A stretch of DNA of 64,000 bases from Cupriavidus laharis (GCF_914271435.1 NZ_CAJZAI010000004.1:464744-528743), one strand, 5' to 3'. Positions 48,915-58,545 are shown, counted from the stretch's first letter. Notes: generated from the sequence alone by a model not told the origin. A program made the numbers and translations.

Positions 48915-49684
48915 CAGCGGCGCTGGAACTGACCGATGTGCGCAAGAAGTTCGGCCAGACGGAAATCATCCGCGGCGTGAACCTGACCATCCCGCGCGGC
49001 GAGCGCCACGCGCTGATCGGCCCCAACGGCGCCGGCAAATCGACCACCTTCAACCTGATCTCGGGGCGCTTTGCTCCCAGCAGCGGCTCGGTGCGCCTCA
49101 ACGGGCAGGAGATCGGCGGCCTGCAGCCTTTTGCCATCAATCGCATGGGGCTGTCGCGCAGCTTCCAGATCACCAATATCTTCCACCGCCTGTCGGTGTT
49201 CGAGAACCTGCGCTGCGCGGTGCTCTGGTCGCTCGGCTACAAGTACTCGTTCTGGCACCGCCTGTCAGCGTTGCGCGATGCGCGCGAGCGCGCCGACGAG
49301 GTGCTGGAGCTGATCGGCATGCACCACCGGCGCGACACGCAGGCGGGGTTGCTGACCTACGCGGAGCAGCGCGCGCTGGAAATCGGCATCACGATCGCCG
49401 GCGGCGCCGAGGTGATCCTGCTCGACGAACCCACGGCCGGCATGAGCCGCTCGGAATCGGACCATGCGGTGGAGCTGATCCGCAAGGTCACCGCAGGCAA
49501 GACGCTGGTGATGGTCGAGCACGACATGAGCGTGGTGTTCGGGCTGGCTGACCGCATCTCGGTGCTGGTCTACGGCGAGGTGATCGCCACCGACACGCCG
49601 CAGGCCATCCGCAACAACCGCAAGGTCAAGGAGGCCTACCTGGGCACTACCCTGGACGAAGCCGCCACCGAAGGAGCGCACTGA
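48911..49684 (+). CDS. livG: Branched-chain-type ABC ATPase LivG
   Basis: 257 residues. Walker A GPNGAGKST is intact at about 37-45, the Q-loop is SRSFQITNIF, the signature motif is LTYAEQRALEIGI (a variant of LSGGQ, as is common in this branch), and Walker B is VILLDEPTAGM with the H-loop VEHDM. The C-terminal extension after the H-loop (DRISVLVYGEVIATDTPQ) is LivG-like. It begins inside the livM stop codon and ends overlapping livF by 1 bp. Confidence 0.94.
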   Translation: MTAALELTDVRKKFGQTEIIRGVNLTIPRGERHALIGPNGAGKSTTFNLISGRFAPSSGSVRLNGQEIGGLQPFAINRMGLSRSFQITNIFHRLSVFENLRCAVLWSLGYKYSFWHRLSALRDARERADEVLELIGMHHRRDTQAGLLTYAEQRALEIGITIAGGAEVILLDEPTAGMSRSESDHAVELIRKVTAGKTLVMVEHDMSVVFGLADRISVLVYGEVIATDTPQAIRNNRKVKEAYLGTTLDEAATEGAH

Positions 49685-50397
49685 TGGCAAAGCGCATGCT
49701 GGACGTCAAGGGCCTGCACGCCTACTACGGCAAGAGCCATATCCTCCACGGGGTGGACGCGCATGTCGACGAGGGCGAGATCGTCGCACTGCTCGGGCGC
49801 AACGGCGTGGGCCGCTCGACCATGGCCAAGGCCATCCTCGGCATGGTCAAGGCAGAGGGATCCGTACGCTTGCGCGACGAGGAGATCCTCGGGCGCCGTA
49901 CCTTCGAGATCGCGCACCTTGGCATTGGCTACGTGCCGGAGAACCGTGACATCTTTCCGACGCTGACGGTGCGGCAGAACCTGCTGCTGGGCGAGAAGCG
50001 CAATCCGAGCCAGGCCAAACCGCGTTGGTCCATCAACGACATGTTCGACATGTTTCCGCGGCTGAAGGAGCGTGAGAACACGGCAGCAGGCGTGCTGTCA
50101 GGCGGCGAGCAGCAGATGCTGACGCTGTGCCGCACGCTGATGGGAGACCCTGACCTGATCCTGATCGACGAGCCGACCGAGGGTCTGGCGCCGATGATCG
50201 TGACGCTGGTGGGCGACTACCTCAAGACGCTGAAGGAGCGGGGGGTGTCGGTGCTGCTGATCGAGCAGAAACTGGCCATTGCGCTCGATATTTCGCAGCG
50301 CGTGTACGTGATGGGCCACGGGCACATCGTGTTCGAAGGCACGCCGGCGGAGCTGAAGGCGAATGCGCAGGTGCGTAAGGAGTGGCTGGAGGTGTAG
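49684..50397 (+). CDS. livF: Branched-chain-type ABC ATPase LivF
   Basis: 237 residues. The signature LSGGEQQMLTLCRTLM, Walker B LILIDEPTEGLAP and the glutamine in place of the H-loop histidine (LLIEQKL) are usual for LivF. Walker A reads GRNGVGRST: the nearly invariant lysine is an arginine, Arg44 (codon CGC, 49813-49815). If read correctly this subunit may bind or hydrolyse ATP poorly, leaving LivG to do more of the work. It closes the importer operon and converges with lysP, with a GC-rich hairpin (about 50402-50430) in the 43-bp gap. Confidence 0.92.
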   Translation: MAKRMLDVKGLHAYYGKSHILHGVDAHVDEGEIVALLGRNGVGRSTMAKAILGMVKAEGSVRLRDEEILGRRTFEIAHLGIGYVPENRDIFPTLTVRQNLLLGEKRNPSQAKPRWSINDMFDMFPRLKERENTAAGVLSGGEQQMLTLCRTLMGDPDLILIDEPTEGLAPMIVTLVGDYLKTLKERGVSVLLIEQKLAIALDISQRVYVMGHGHIVFEGTPAELKANAQVRKEWLEV

Positions 50398-50440
50398 GGG
50401 GGCGGCCAGCCGGGGCCATTCCCGGCGGCCGCGCCGGGCG

Positions 50441-51961
50441 TCACACTGTTGCCATCTGCTTGTCGGCGAGCGCCGCCGCCTTCGGCAACTCGAACGGCAT
50501 ATCCTCATAGTCGATCAGCCGCGTCTTCCTGACGATGCGGTACCCCAGCCACAGCGCCAGGAACACCGGCACGCCGATATAGGTGGCGATGATCTCGGAC
50601 CAGCGGTTCGGAATGTCCGTGAAGGCCTGATAGTTCTGGCCCGCCACGATCACCAGGCACAGCACGCCGGCAAAGATTGGCCCGAACGGATAGAGCGGCG
50701 AGCGGTAGGCCAGCGCGCTGACGTCATGGCCCTGGTAGACCAGCCCGCGGCGGAAGCGGTAGTGGCTGAGGGCGATGCCGAACCACGCAAAGAAACCTGT
50801 CATGGCCGAGGTGTTCAGCAGCCACAGGTACACGGCCTTGTCGCCGAACAACGAGCTGAAGAAGCACAGGGCGCCAATGGCGGTGGTGACCAGCAGCGCA
50901 TTGAGTGGCACGCCGCTTACGGTCAGCTTGCCGAGCCAGCGCGGCGCGCGGCCGCTGACGGCCAGGCCGTAGAGAATGCGCGTGGAAACATACATGCTCG
51001 ACGTGCCCGCCGACAGCAGCGCGGTCAGCACCACGGCATTCATCAGGCCCGCGGCAAAGGCCAGCCCCGCGTGGCGGAACACCAGGGCGAACGGGCTGAC
51101 GCCGACGTCGGTCACGTCATTGCGCAGCAGGTTCGGGTCGGTATAGGGAATCAGCACACCGATGATCAGGATGGCGATCACGTAGAACAGCAGGATGCGC
51201 CAGAAGGTCTGGCGAATGGCGCGCGGGATGGTCTGGGCCGGATTCTCCGCTTCGCCCGCCGCCACGCCGACCGTTTCGGTGCCCTGAAACGAGAACCCAG
51301 CGATCATCGCCACGCCGATCATGGCCGGTATGCCGCCCACGAACGGCGCGTCGCCGATGGTGAAGTTGTGCCAGCCGGACTGCGGGCCACCTTTCATGAT
51401 GCCGAAGATCATCAGCAGGCCCACGCCCAGGAACACGATCACCGTGATGACCTTGATCAGCGCGAACCAGTACTCGGCCTCGCCGAATCCGCGCACCGAG
51501 AACGCGTTGAGCGCGAACATCAGCAGCAGGAAGCCTGCGCTCCAGGCCACGCCGGGCATGCCGGGAAACCAGTACTGCATCACGAGCTGCGCCGCCGTGA
51601 GTTCCACGGCAATGGTCACGGCCAGGCTGAACCAGTAGTTCCAGCCGAGCGCAAAGCCGAAACCTTCATCGACGTAGAGCGCGCTGTAGGTGACGAAGGA
51701 ACCTGCCACGGGCATATGAACGGCCAGTTCGCCGAGGCTGGTCATCAGGCAGTACACCATGAAGCCGAGCAGGGCATACATCAGCAAGGCGCCGCCCGGG
51801 CCGGCCTGTGCGATCGAAGCGCCCGACGCGACGAACAGCCCGGTGCCGACGGCGCCGCCGATAGCGATCATGGTCAGATGGCGCGCCTTGAGCTTGCGCT
51901 GGAGGTCGTCATGCTCGACGACCGGATGCTGGTGGGGATGAGGGTGGGAGTGGGAAGACAT
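50441..51961 (-). CDS. lysP: Lysine-specific permease LysP (APC family)
   Basis: 506 residues with about 12 transmembrane segments. Similarity to E. coli LysP is strong throughout: LKARHLTMIAIGGAVGTGLF, MTSLGELAVHMPVAGSF, DEGFGFALGWNYWFSLAVTIA (partly), GFSFQGTETVGVAAGEAENP and YLWLLNTSAMTGFFAWFGIA. The proton-coupled symporter imports lysine at the inner membrane. The N-terminus is unusual: MSSHSHPHPHQHPVVEHDD contains seven histidines in the first 17 residues. The gene is convergent with livF and divergent from the catabolic operon starting at 52.4 kb. Another basic or neutral amino acid is the alternative substrate. Confidence 0.9.
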   Translation of the reverse strand: MSSHSHPHPHQHPVVEHDDLQRKLKARHLTMIAIGGAVGTGLFVASGASIAQAGPGGALLMYALLGFMVYCLMTSLGELAVHMPVAGSFVTYSALYVDEGFGFALGWNYWFSLAVTIAVELTAAQLVMQYWFPGMPGVAWSAGFLLLMFALNAFSVRGFGEAEYWFALIKVITVIVFLGVGLLMIFGIMKGGPQSGWHNFTIGDAPFVGGIPAMIGVAMIAGFSFQGTETVGVAAGEAENPAQTIPRAIRQTFWRILLFYVIAILIIGVLIPYTDPNLLRNDVTDVGVSPFALVFRHAGLAFAAGLMNAVVLTALLSAGTSSMYVSTRILYGLAVSGRAPRWLGKLTVSGVPLNALLVTTAIGALCFFSSLFGDKAVYLWLLNTSAMTGFFAWFGIALSHYRFRRGLVYQGHDVSALAYRSPLYPFGPIFAGVLCLVIVAGQNYQAFTDIPNRWSEIIATYIGVPVFLALWLGYRIVRKTRLIDYEDMPFELPKAAALADKQMATV

Positions 51962-52259
51962 CAGGGTCGCTGGAACTTCGCCTGCCTGGACGTCTTTTGG
52001 ATGTCCGGGGCTGAAAAACGAAAAGTCGCGAGTCTAACGCGTCTTTTTTCGCGGATCGCCCGCCGGCGTCAAATAAAGTCGCATACTGGCCCTGATTTAC
52101 CACGGGGCGCGCGTGAAAGTGCCGTAACCAGCATGAGCGGCTTCAGCAATTTCTTGTCTGGCCAAGGGTTTTCCCAGGGCGCAAACGGGAGACTCATGCA
52201 TGCGGCGAAGGGGTGAAATAAAGCGCGCGCATGGCCGCCGAATTGCGTCGAAATTAAAA

Positions 52260-52288
52260 TTGAACGACCGTGCTATTTTGTGTATGCT
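52260..52288 (+). promoter_or_regulatory. Sigma-70 promoter of the beta-oxidation operon
   Basis: TTGAAC (52260-52265), 17-bp spacer, TATGCT (52283-52288). Transcription would start near 52295. Right at that point a 9-bp dyad with one G-T wobble, GTTTCGCCC (52291-52299) and GGGTGAAAC (52303-52311), could be an operator or a 5' hairpin. The leader to the first gene is about 170 nt. Confidence 0.6.
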
Positions 52289-52462
52289 GTGTTTCGCCCG
52301 TTGGGTGAAACGCTTGTCAGGCGCGGAAATGCGGAGGGTTTACCCTTCGATAACGGCTCCGGCCGCGGACAGTGGAACGGTCGAAACAGGCCGGCAATGC
52401 AGCAAAAGACCATATTCGAGAATTCGAATCCCGAGACAACCCAAGACACCAAAGGAACCAGC

Positions 52463-54544
52463 ATGACAGCGCAGTATCAGGTTCAGGACGGCGTAGCCGT
52501 CATCACGCTCGACAATCCTCCTGTCAACGGCCTGGGTCACAGCACCCGGCTTGGCATCGTCGATGGCATGACCCGTGCGCTGGACGATGCGGCCGTCAAG
52601 GCCATCGTCATCACCGGCGCCGGCAAGGCATTCTCGGGCGGCGCCGATATCCGCGAATTCAATACACCCAAGGCCACGCAGGAGCCGACGCTGCATTCGG
52701 TGATCCGCGTGATCGAGGGTTCGTCCAAGCCGGTGGTGGCGGCAGTCCACTCGGTGGCGATGGGCGGTGGCCTGGAACTGGCGCTGGGCTGCAACTACCG
52801 CGTGGCGTCGAAGGGCGCGCAGATCGCGCTGCCGGAAGTCAAGCTGGGCCTGCTGCCCGGCGCCGGCGGCACGCAGCGCCTGCCGCGCGTGATCGGCCTG
52901 GAAGCGGCCGCCAACATGATCGTGTCGGGCACCGCCGTGCCGTCCGAGAAGTTTGCCGGCACCAAGCTGTTCGATGAAATCGTCGATGGTGACGTGCTGC
53001 CTGCTGCGGTCAAGTTCGCGCAGAACGTTGCCGCGGCGCCTGGCCCGTACCCGAAAGTGCGCGACCTGAAGGTCCGTCACGAGAATCCGGAGGGCTTCCT
53101 CGGCTTTGCCAAGACCACCGTGGCTGCCATGGCCAAGAACTTCCCGGCGCCGCTGAAGTGCCTGGAAGCCGTGGCCGGTTCGCTCAAGCCGTTCGAGCAA
53201 GGCCTGAAGGAAGAGCGCGATGGCTTCCTGTACCTGGTGACCACGCCGGAATCGCGTGCGCTGCGCCACGCCTTCTTCGGTGAGCGCGCCGCGAGCAAGA
53301 TCCCCGACGTGCCGTCGGACACGCCGACCCGCAAGATCGAGAAGGTCGCCGTGATCGGCGCCGGTACCATGGGTGGCGGCATCAGCATGAACTTCCTGAA
53401 CGCCGGCATTCCGGTCACGATCCTGGAAACCAAGCAGGAAGCGCTGGATCGCGGCGTGGGCATCATCCGCAAGAACTACGAGAACAGCGCCAAGAAGGGC
53501 AAGCTGACCCAGGAGAAGGTCGAGCAGCGCATGGGCCTGCTGTCGACCACGCTGTCCTATGACGACATCAAGGACGCCGACATGGTCATCGAGGCCGTGT
53601 TCGAAGAGATGGGCGTCAAGGAAATCGTCTTCAAGAAGCTGGACGAAGTGATGAAGCCCGGCGCAATCCTGGCTTCGAACACCTCCACGCTCGACGTGGA
53701 CAAGATCGCCTCGTTCACCCGGCGTCCGGAGGACGTGGTTGGCATGCACTTCTTCAGCCCGGCCAACGTGATGAAGCTGCTCGAGGTGGTGCGCGGCGCC
53801 AAGACCGGCAAGGACGTGCTGGCCACGGTGATGGCGATCGGCAAGAAGATCAAGAAGACCGCCGTGGTGTCTGGCGTGTGCGATGGCTTCATCGGCAACC
53901 GCATGATCGAGCAGTACAGCCGCCAGGCCGGCTACCTGCTGGACGAAGGCGCGCTGCCGGAACAGGTGGACAAGGCCATCGAGAAGTTCGGTTTCGCCAT
54001 GGGGCCGTTCCGCATGGGCGACCTGGCCGGCAACGACATCGGCTGGGCCATCCGCAAGCGCCGCGCCGTGGACAAGCCGGACATCCAGTACTCGAAGACC
54101 GCTGACCTGCTGTGCGAAATGGGCCGCTATGGCCAGAAAACCGGTGCCGGCTGGTACGACTACAAGGCGGGCGACCGCAAGCCGTACCCGAACCAGCAGG
54201 TCAACGACATGATCGTGCAGCACTCGAAGGATCTGGGCATCACGCGCCGCAAGATTTCCGACGAGGAGATCGTCGAACGCCTGGTGTTTGCGCTGGTCAA
54301 CGAAGGCGCGAAGATCCTGGAAGAGGGCATTTCGTCCAAGGCCTCGGATATCGACATGGTGTACCTGACCGGCTACGGTTTCCCGCTGTTCCGTGGCGGC
54401 CCGATGCTGTATGCCGACCAGGTTGGCCTCTACAACGTGGCGCTTGCCATGAAGAAGTACGCCAAGGGCTACCACGGGGAGGCCTGGCAAGTGGCACCGC
54501 TGCTGCAGAAGCTGGCGGACGAAGGCAAGGGCTTCAACGACTGA
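52463..54544 (+). CDS. Fused enoyl-CoA hydratase / 3-hydroxyacyl-CoA dehydrogenase (FadB type)
   Basis: 693 residues. The N-terminal crotonase domain (about 1-190) has the oxyanion-hole block AFSGGADIREF and the catalytic-glutamate region PEVKLGLLPGAGGTQRLPR. The dehydrogenase domain starts at about 293 with the NAD motif VAVIGAGTMGGGIS, has the catalytic SNTSTLDV/HFFSPANVMKLLEVV region with its histidine, and ends with the C-terminal 3HCDH repeats (FRMGDLAGNDIGW, DMVYLTGYGFPLFRGGPM). It performs the second and third steps of beta-oxidation in the cytosol. AAAGGAACC stands before the ATG at 52463. It leads the operon and is followed 34 bp later by a nicotinamidase gene. Confidence 0.95.
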   Translation: MTAQYQVQDGVAVITLDNPPVNGLGHSTRLGIVDGMTRALDDAAVKAIVITGAGKAFSGGADIREFNTPKATQEPTLHSVIRVIEGSSKPVVAAVHSVAMGGGLELALGCNYRVASKGAQIALPEVKLGLLPGAGGTQRLPRVIGLEAAANMIVSGTAVPSEKFAGTKLFDEIVDGDVLPAAVKFAQNVAAAPGPYPKVRDLKVRHENPEGFLGFAKTTVAAMAKNFPAPLKCLEAVAGSLKPFEQGLKEERDGFLYLVTTPESRALRHAFFGERAASKIPDVPSDTPTRKIEKVAVIGAGTMGGGISMNFLNAGIPVTILETKQEALDRGVGIIRKNYENSAKKGKLTQEKVEQRMGLLSTTLSYDDIKDADMVIEAVFEEMGVKEIVFKKLDEVMKPGAILASNTSTLDVDKIASFTRRPEDVVGMHFFSPANVMKLLEVVRGAKTGKDVLATVMAIGKKIKKTAVVSGVCDGFIGNRMIEQYSRQAGYLLDEGALPEQVDKAIEKFGFAMGPFRMGDLAGNDIGWAIRKRRAVDKPDIQYSKTADLLCEMGRYGQKTGAGWYDYKAGDRKPYPNQQVNDMIVQHSKDLGITRRKISDEEIVERLVFALVNEGAKILEEGISSKASDIDMVYLTGYGFPLFRGGPMLYADQVGLYNVALAMKKYAKGYHGEAWQVAPLLQKLADEGKGFND

Positions 54545-54578
54545 GGCCCGGGCCGCAGCAAGGCTGACGGAGGCGAAC

Positions 54579-55217
54579 ATGAGACCCGGTCCGGATGACT
54601 GCCTGCTGGTGGTCGACGTGCAGAACGACTTCATGCCCGGCGGCGCGCTTGCCGTGCCGCATGGCGACGAGGTCGTGCCTGTCATCAACCGGCTGGCGCC
54701 TGCGTTTTCGCACGTGGTGCTGACACAGGACTGGCACCCGGCGGACCATGTCTCGTTCGCCGCCAACCATGCCGGCGCGGAGCCGTTCCAGATGCTCGCG
54801 CTGCCGTACGGCCAGCAGGTGCTGTGGCCGGTCCACTGCGTGCAGGACACACCGGGTTCGGCGTTTCATGCCGGGCTCGACGTGCCCCATGCCAGGCTGG
54901 TGATCCGCAAGGGCCACCACACCGGCGTGGACAGCTACTCCGCCTTCCTGGAGGCGGACCGCAGCACGCGTACCGGACTGGCCGGCTACCTGCGCGAGCA
55001 CGGCGTGAAACGCGTGTTCCTGGCCGGGCTTGCGACCGACTACTGCGTGGCGTGGAGCGCGCTGGATGCGCGTGCCGCGGGCTTCGAAGCCGTGGTGATC
55101 GAGGACGCCTGCCGTGCCATCGACCTGAACGGGTCGCTGGCGCAGGCGTGGCAGGACCTTGCCGCCGCTGGCGTCACGCGCATCCGCTCGGCCGAACTGC
55201 TGCAAGCCCAGAGCTGA
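54579..55217 (+). CDS. pncA: Nicotinamidase (PncA, isochorismatase-like hydrolase)
   Basis: 212 residues. The catalytic triad is Asp13 ([16 protein letters not shown]), Lys111 (VIRKGHHTG) and Cys156 ([12 protein letters not shown]). The metal site is TQDWHPADH (Asp51, His53, His57) with His86 in WPVHCVQDT. This complete set points to nicotinamidase, which deamidates nicotinamide to nicotinate in the NAD salvage route. It is unusual to find it between the FadB-type gene and the thiolase gene; an increased need for NAD during beta-oxidation is an attractive but untested reason. The spacing (34 and 47 bp) suggests co-transcription. Confidence 0.92.
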   Translation: MRPGPDDCLLVVDVQNDFMPGGALAVPHGDEVVPVINRLAPAFSHVVLTQDWHPADHVSFAANHAGAEPFQMLALPYGQQVLWPVHCVQDTPGSAFHAGLDVPHARLVIRKGHHTGVDSYSAFLEADRSTRTGLAGYLREHGVKRVFLAGLATDYCVAWSALDARAAGFEAVVIEDACRAIDLNGSLAQAWQDLAAAGVTRIRSAELLQAQS

Positions 55218-55264
55218 ACCGAACCAACCGAACTGAAAGACACCAAGATTCCGAGGAGCAAGAC

Positions 55265-56443
55265 ATGAACGAGGCAGTCATCGTATCCACCGCCCGCACC
55301 GGGCTGGCCAAGAGCTGGAAGGGCGCGTTCAACATGACCCATGGCGCCACGCTGGGCGGCCACGCCGTGGAGCACGCCATTGCGCGCGCCAAGATCGAAG
55401 CCGGCGAAGTGGAAGACGTGCTGATGGGCTGTGCCAATCCCGAAGGCGCCACCGGCACCAACATTGCCCGCCAGATTGCGCTGCGCGCCGGCTGCCCGGT
55501 CACCGTGCCGGGGGCGACCGTGAACCGCTTCTGCTCGTCCGGCCTGCAGACCATTGCCATGGCCGCGCAGCGCGTGATCGCCGATGAAGGCGATATCTTC
55601 GTCGCTGGCGGCGTGGAAAGCATCTCGTGCGTGCAGGCGGAAATGAACCGCCACATGATCGCCGACCCGTGGCTGGTCAAGAACAAGCCTGAAATCTACT
55701 GGAACATGCTCCAGACCGCCGAGAACGTGGCCAAGCGCTACAACATCTCGAAGGAGCGCCAGGACGAGTATGGCGTGCGCAGCCAGCAGCGCGCCGCCGC
55801 CGCCCAGGAAGCCGGCAAGTTCAAGGACGAGATCGTGCCGATCACCGTGCTCGCGGGCGTGGCCGACAAGTCCACGGGCCAGCTGGTCACGAAGGAAGTG
55901 ACGCTGGACCGCGACGAAGGCATCCGCGGCGACACCACGCTGGAAGGCGTGTCGAAGATCCGCACCGCCGTGCCGGGTGGCGTGGTCACGGCGGGCAATG
56001 CTTCGCAGTTCTCGGACGGCGCCTCGGCCGCCGTCGTGATGAATGCGCGCGTCGCCGCCGCCAAGGGCCTGCAGCCGCTGGGCGTGTTCCGCGGCTTTGC
56101 CGTGGCTGGTTGCGAGCCCGATGAAATGGGCATCGGCCCGGTGTTCGCGGTGCCCAAGCTGCTGAAGAAGGCCGGCCTGAAGGTCGACGACATCGGCCTG
56201 TGGGAACTGAACGAAGCGTTCGCCGTGCAGGTGCTGTACTGCGCCGACAAGCTGGGCATCCCGATGGATCGCCTGAACGTGAACGGCGGCGCCATCGCCG
56301 TGGGCCACCCGTACGGCGTGTCGGGTGCCCGCCTGGTCGGCCATGCGCTGATCGAGGGCAAGCGCCGCGGCGTGAAGTACGTGGTGGTCACCATGTGCAT
56401 CGGCGGCGGGCAGGGCGCGGCTGGGCTGTTCGAAGTGCTGTAA
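55265..56443 (+). CDS. Acetyl-CoA acyltransferase (3-ketoacyl-CoA thiolase)
   Basis: 392 residues from an ATG preceded by GAGGAG. The thiolase catalytic residues are all present: Cys90 in [10 protein letters not shown], His348 in [16 protein letters not shown] and Cys378 in [14 protein letters not shown]. It cleaves 3-ketoacyl-CoA to acetyl-CoA and a shortened acyl-CoA, the last step of beta-oxidation. Its placement with the FadB-type and acyl-CoA dehydrogenase genes makes a degradative role more likely than acetoacetyl-CoA synthesis. Confidence 0.93.
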   Translation: MNEAVIVSTARTGLAKSWKGAFNMTHGATLGGHAVEHAIARAKIEAGEVEDVLMGCANPEGATGTNIARQIALRAGCPVTVPGATVNRFCSSGLQTIAMAAQRVIADEGDIFVAGGVESISCVQAEMNRHMIADPWLVKNKPEIYWNMLQTAENVAKRYNISKERQDEYGVRSQQRAAAAQEAGKFKDEIVPITVLAGVADKSTGQLVTKEVTLDRDEGIRGDTTLEGVSKIRTAVPGGVVTAGNASQFSDGASAAVVMNARVAAAKGLQPLGVFRGFAVAGCEPDEMGIGPVFAVPKLLKKAGLKVDDIGLWELNEAFAVQVLYCADKLGIPMDRLNVNGGAIAVGHPYGVSGARLVGHALIEGKRRGVKYVVVTMCIGGGQGAAGLFEVL

Positions 56444-56464
56444 CGGTTGACCGCTTGTTTGCTC

Positions 56465-56488
56465 CCCTCTCCCGCTTGCGGGAGAGGG
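56465..56488. repeat. REP-like palindrome
   Basis: CCCTCTCCCGC (56465-56475) and GCGGGAGAGGG (56478-56488) form a perfect 11-bp palindrome after the thiolase gene. Elements of this type are widespread between genes in Burkholderiales; it may also stabilise or end the upstream mRNA. Confidence 0.55.
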
Positions 56489-56642
56489 AGCACGCTCGTA
56501 GTCATTCCACGCCAGCCGCTCCAGCAAGCGCAATATCGCTCCGAGGTCATTCCCTTCCAGCAGGGTTTTCTCGCAACCCCGGACGCACCAGCAAGACAAA
56601 AGAATTCGCGGTACGCCAAGCAGCGCACCGCATGGAGACATG

Positions 56643-58499
56643 ATGTCGCTGATCCTTTCCCGCCGTGACCTGAACTTCGTGCTCTACGAATGGCTCAAGG
56701 CCGACGAGCTGACCCGCATTCCGCGCTACGCAGACCACTCGCGCGAGACCTTCGACGCAGCGCTGGACACCTGCGAGAAGATCGCCACCGACCTGTTCGC
56801 GCCGCACAACAAGAAGAACGACCAGCAGGAACCCGAATTCGACGGCGAGACCGTCACCATCATCCCCGAGGTCGGCTCTGCGCTGAAGGCCTTCTGCGAG
56901 GCCGGCCTGATGGCGGCAGGGCAGGACTACGAACTCGGCGGCATGCAGCTGCCGGTACTGGTGGAGAAAGCCGGCTTCGCCTACTTCAAGGGCGCCAATG
57001 TCGGCACGAGTTCCTATCCGTTCCTGACCATCGGCAACGCCAACCTGCTGCTGACGCACGGCACGCCCGCGCAGATCGACACCTTCGTCAAGCCGGAAAT
57101 GGAAGGCCGCTTCTTCGGCACTATGTGCCTGTCGGAGCCGCAGGCGGGTTCGTCGCTGTCCGATGTCACCACGCGTGCCGAATACGAAGGCGAATCGCCA
57201 CTGGGCGCGCAATACCGGCTGCGCGGCAACAAGATGTGGATCTCGGCCGGCGAGCATGAACTGTCGGACAACATCGTCCACCTGGTGCTTGCCAAGATTC
57301 CGGGTCCGGACGGCAAGCTGGTCCCTGGCGTGAAGGGCATCTCGCTGTTCATCGTGCCAAAGTACCTCGTCAACGCGGATGGCTCGCTCGGCGAACACAA
57401 CGACGTGGTGCTGGCCGGCCTGAACCACAAGATGGGCTATCGCGGCACCACCAACTGCCTGCTGAATTTCGGCGAGGGCATGAAGTACCAGCCGGGCGGC
57501 AAGGCCGGCGCAATCGGCTATCTGGTCGGCGAGCCCGGCAAGGGCCTGGCCTGCATGTTCCACATGATGAACGAGGCCCGCATCGGCGTAGGTTTGGGCG
57601 CGGTGATGCTGGGCTACACCGGCTACCTGCATGCTGTGGACTATGCGCGCAACCGTCCGCAGGGCCGCCCGGTCGGTCCCGGCGGCAAGGACCCTGCCAG
57701 CCCGCAGGTGAAGCTCGTCGAGCATGCCGATATCCGCCGCATGCTGCTGGCGCAGAAGAGCTATGTCGAAGGCGGCCTCGCGCTGAACCTGTACTGCGCG
57801 AAGCTGGTCGACGAGGAGCGCGCCGCGGCTGGTGACGCGGCTGCGCACGAACGGTTGGCGCTGCTGCTGGACATCCTGACCCCAATCGCCAAGAGCTGGC
57901 CGTCGCAGTGGTGCCTGGAAGCGAACAACCTGGCCATCCAGGTGCATGGCGGCTACGGCTATACCCGCGAATACAACGTCGAGCAGTTCTACCGCGACAA
58001 CCGTCTCAACCCGATCCACGAAGGCACGCACGGCATCCAGGGCCTGGACCTGCTGGGCCGCAAGGTGGTGATGAAGGATGGAGCCGCGTTCCGCCTGCTG
58101 GGCGAGCGTGTGCAGGAGACCTGCCAACGCGCACTGTCGACAGGCGAGGCGCAACTCGCCAGCCAGGCGCGCGCGCTGGGCAGCGCCGCCACGCGCCTGG
58201 CCGAGGTGACAAAGATGCTGTGGAGCGCCGGCGATGCCAATGTGACACTGGCCAACGCCAGCATTTACCTGGAAGCATTCGGCCACGTTGTGGTCGCATG
58301 GATCTGGCTGGAGCAGGCGCTGGTCGCGCACGCCGCGCTGGGCGGCGGTGCCAGTGGAGAGGATGAGGCGTTCTATCGCGGCAAGCTGGCCGCGGCGGCG
58401 TACTTCTCTCGCTGGGAACTGCCCAAGGTCGCGCCACAGTTCGACCTGCTGGCTTCGCTGGACCGCACCACGCTCGACATGCAGGACGCCTGGTTCTGA
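56643..58499 (+). CDS. Acyl-CoA dehydrogenase (long, about 600-residue class)
   Basis: 618 residues, longer than the 380-residue classical enzymes and typical of the FadE/3-methylmercaptopropionyl-CoA dehydrogenase class. FAD and substrate blocks: GTMCLSEPQAGSSLSDV, GNKMWISAGEH and MGYRGTTNCLLNF; helices in the C-terminal half include the VHGGYGYTREYNVEQFYRDNRLNPIHEGT region (partly), which contains the catalytic glutamate position. It catalyses the first, FAD-dependent step of beta-oxidation. A GGAGA site lies before the two adjacent ATGs; 56643 is preferred to 56640 on spacing. It follows the thiolase gene with a 199-bp gap holding a REP-like palindrome. Confidence 0.92.
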   Translation: MSLILSRRDLNFVLYEWLKADELTRIPRYADHSRETFDAALDTCEKIATDLFAPHNKKNDQQEPEFDGETVTIIPEVGSALKAFCEAGLMAAGQDYELGGMQLPVLVEKAGFAYFKGANVGTSSYPFLTIGNANLLLTHGTPAQIDTFVKPEMEGRFFGTMCLSEPQAGSSLSDVTTRAEYEGESPLGAQYRLRGNKMWISAGEHELSDNIVHLVLAKIPGPDGKLVPGVKGISLFIVPKYLVNADGSLGEHNDVVLAGLNHKMGYRGTTNCLLNFGEGMKYQPGGKAGAIGYLVGEPGKGLACMFHMMNEARIGVGLGAVMLGYTGYLHAVDYARNRPQGRPVGPGGKDPASPQVKLVEHADIRRMLLAQKSYVEGGLALNLYCAKLVDEERAAAGDAAAHERLALLLDILTPIAKSWPSQWCLEANNLAIQVHGGYGYTREYNVEQFYRDNRLNPIHEGTHGIQGLDLLGRKVVMKDGAAFRLLGERVQETCQRALSTGEAQLASQARALGSAATRLAEVTKMLWSAGDANVTLANASIYLEAFGHVVVAWIWLEQALVAHAALGGGASGEDEAFYRGKLAAAAYFSRWELPKVAPQFDLLASLDRTTLDMQDAWF

Positions 58500-58545
58500 C
58501 CGGCGCCGAATCTGACCGACATCGGGAACATCAAGGAAGAGACAC

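Noticed and set aside
48911..49684. LivG signature motif LTYAEQ as a defect
   Set aside because: Variation of LSGGQ to this form is usual in the LivG branch, so it is not evidence of inactivation.
52340..54850. An 836-codon open frame antisense to the FadB-type and nicotinamidase genes
   Set aside because: It spans two well-identified genes and shows only the biased composition of an antisense shadow.
56465..56488. Single unit of a CRISPR-like repeat
   Set aside because: The palindrome occurs once here with no spacers or cas genes; it fits a REP-like element.
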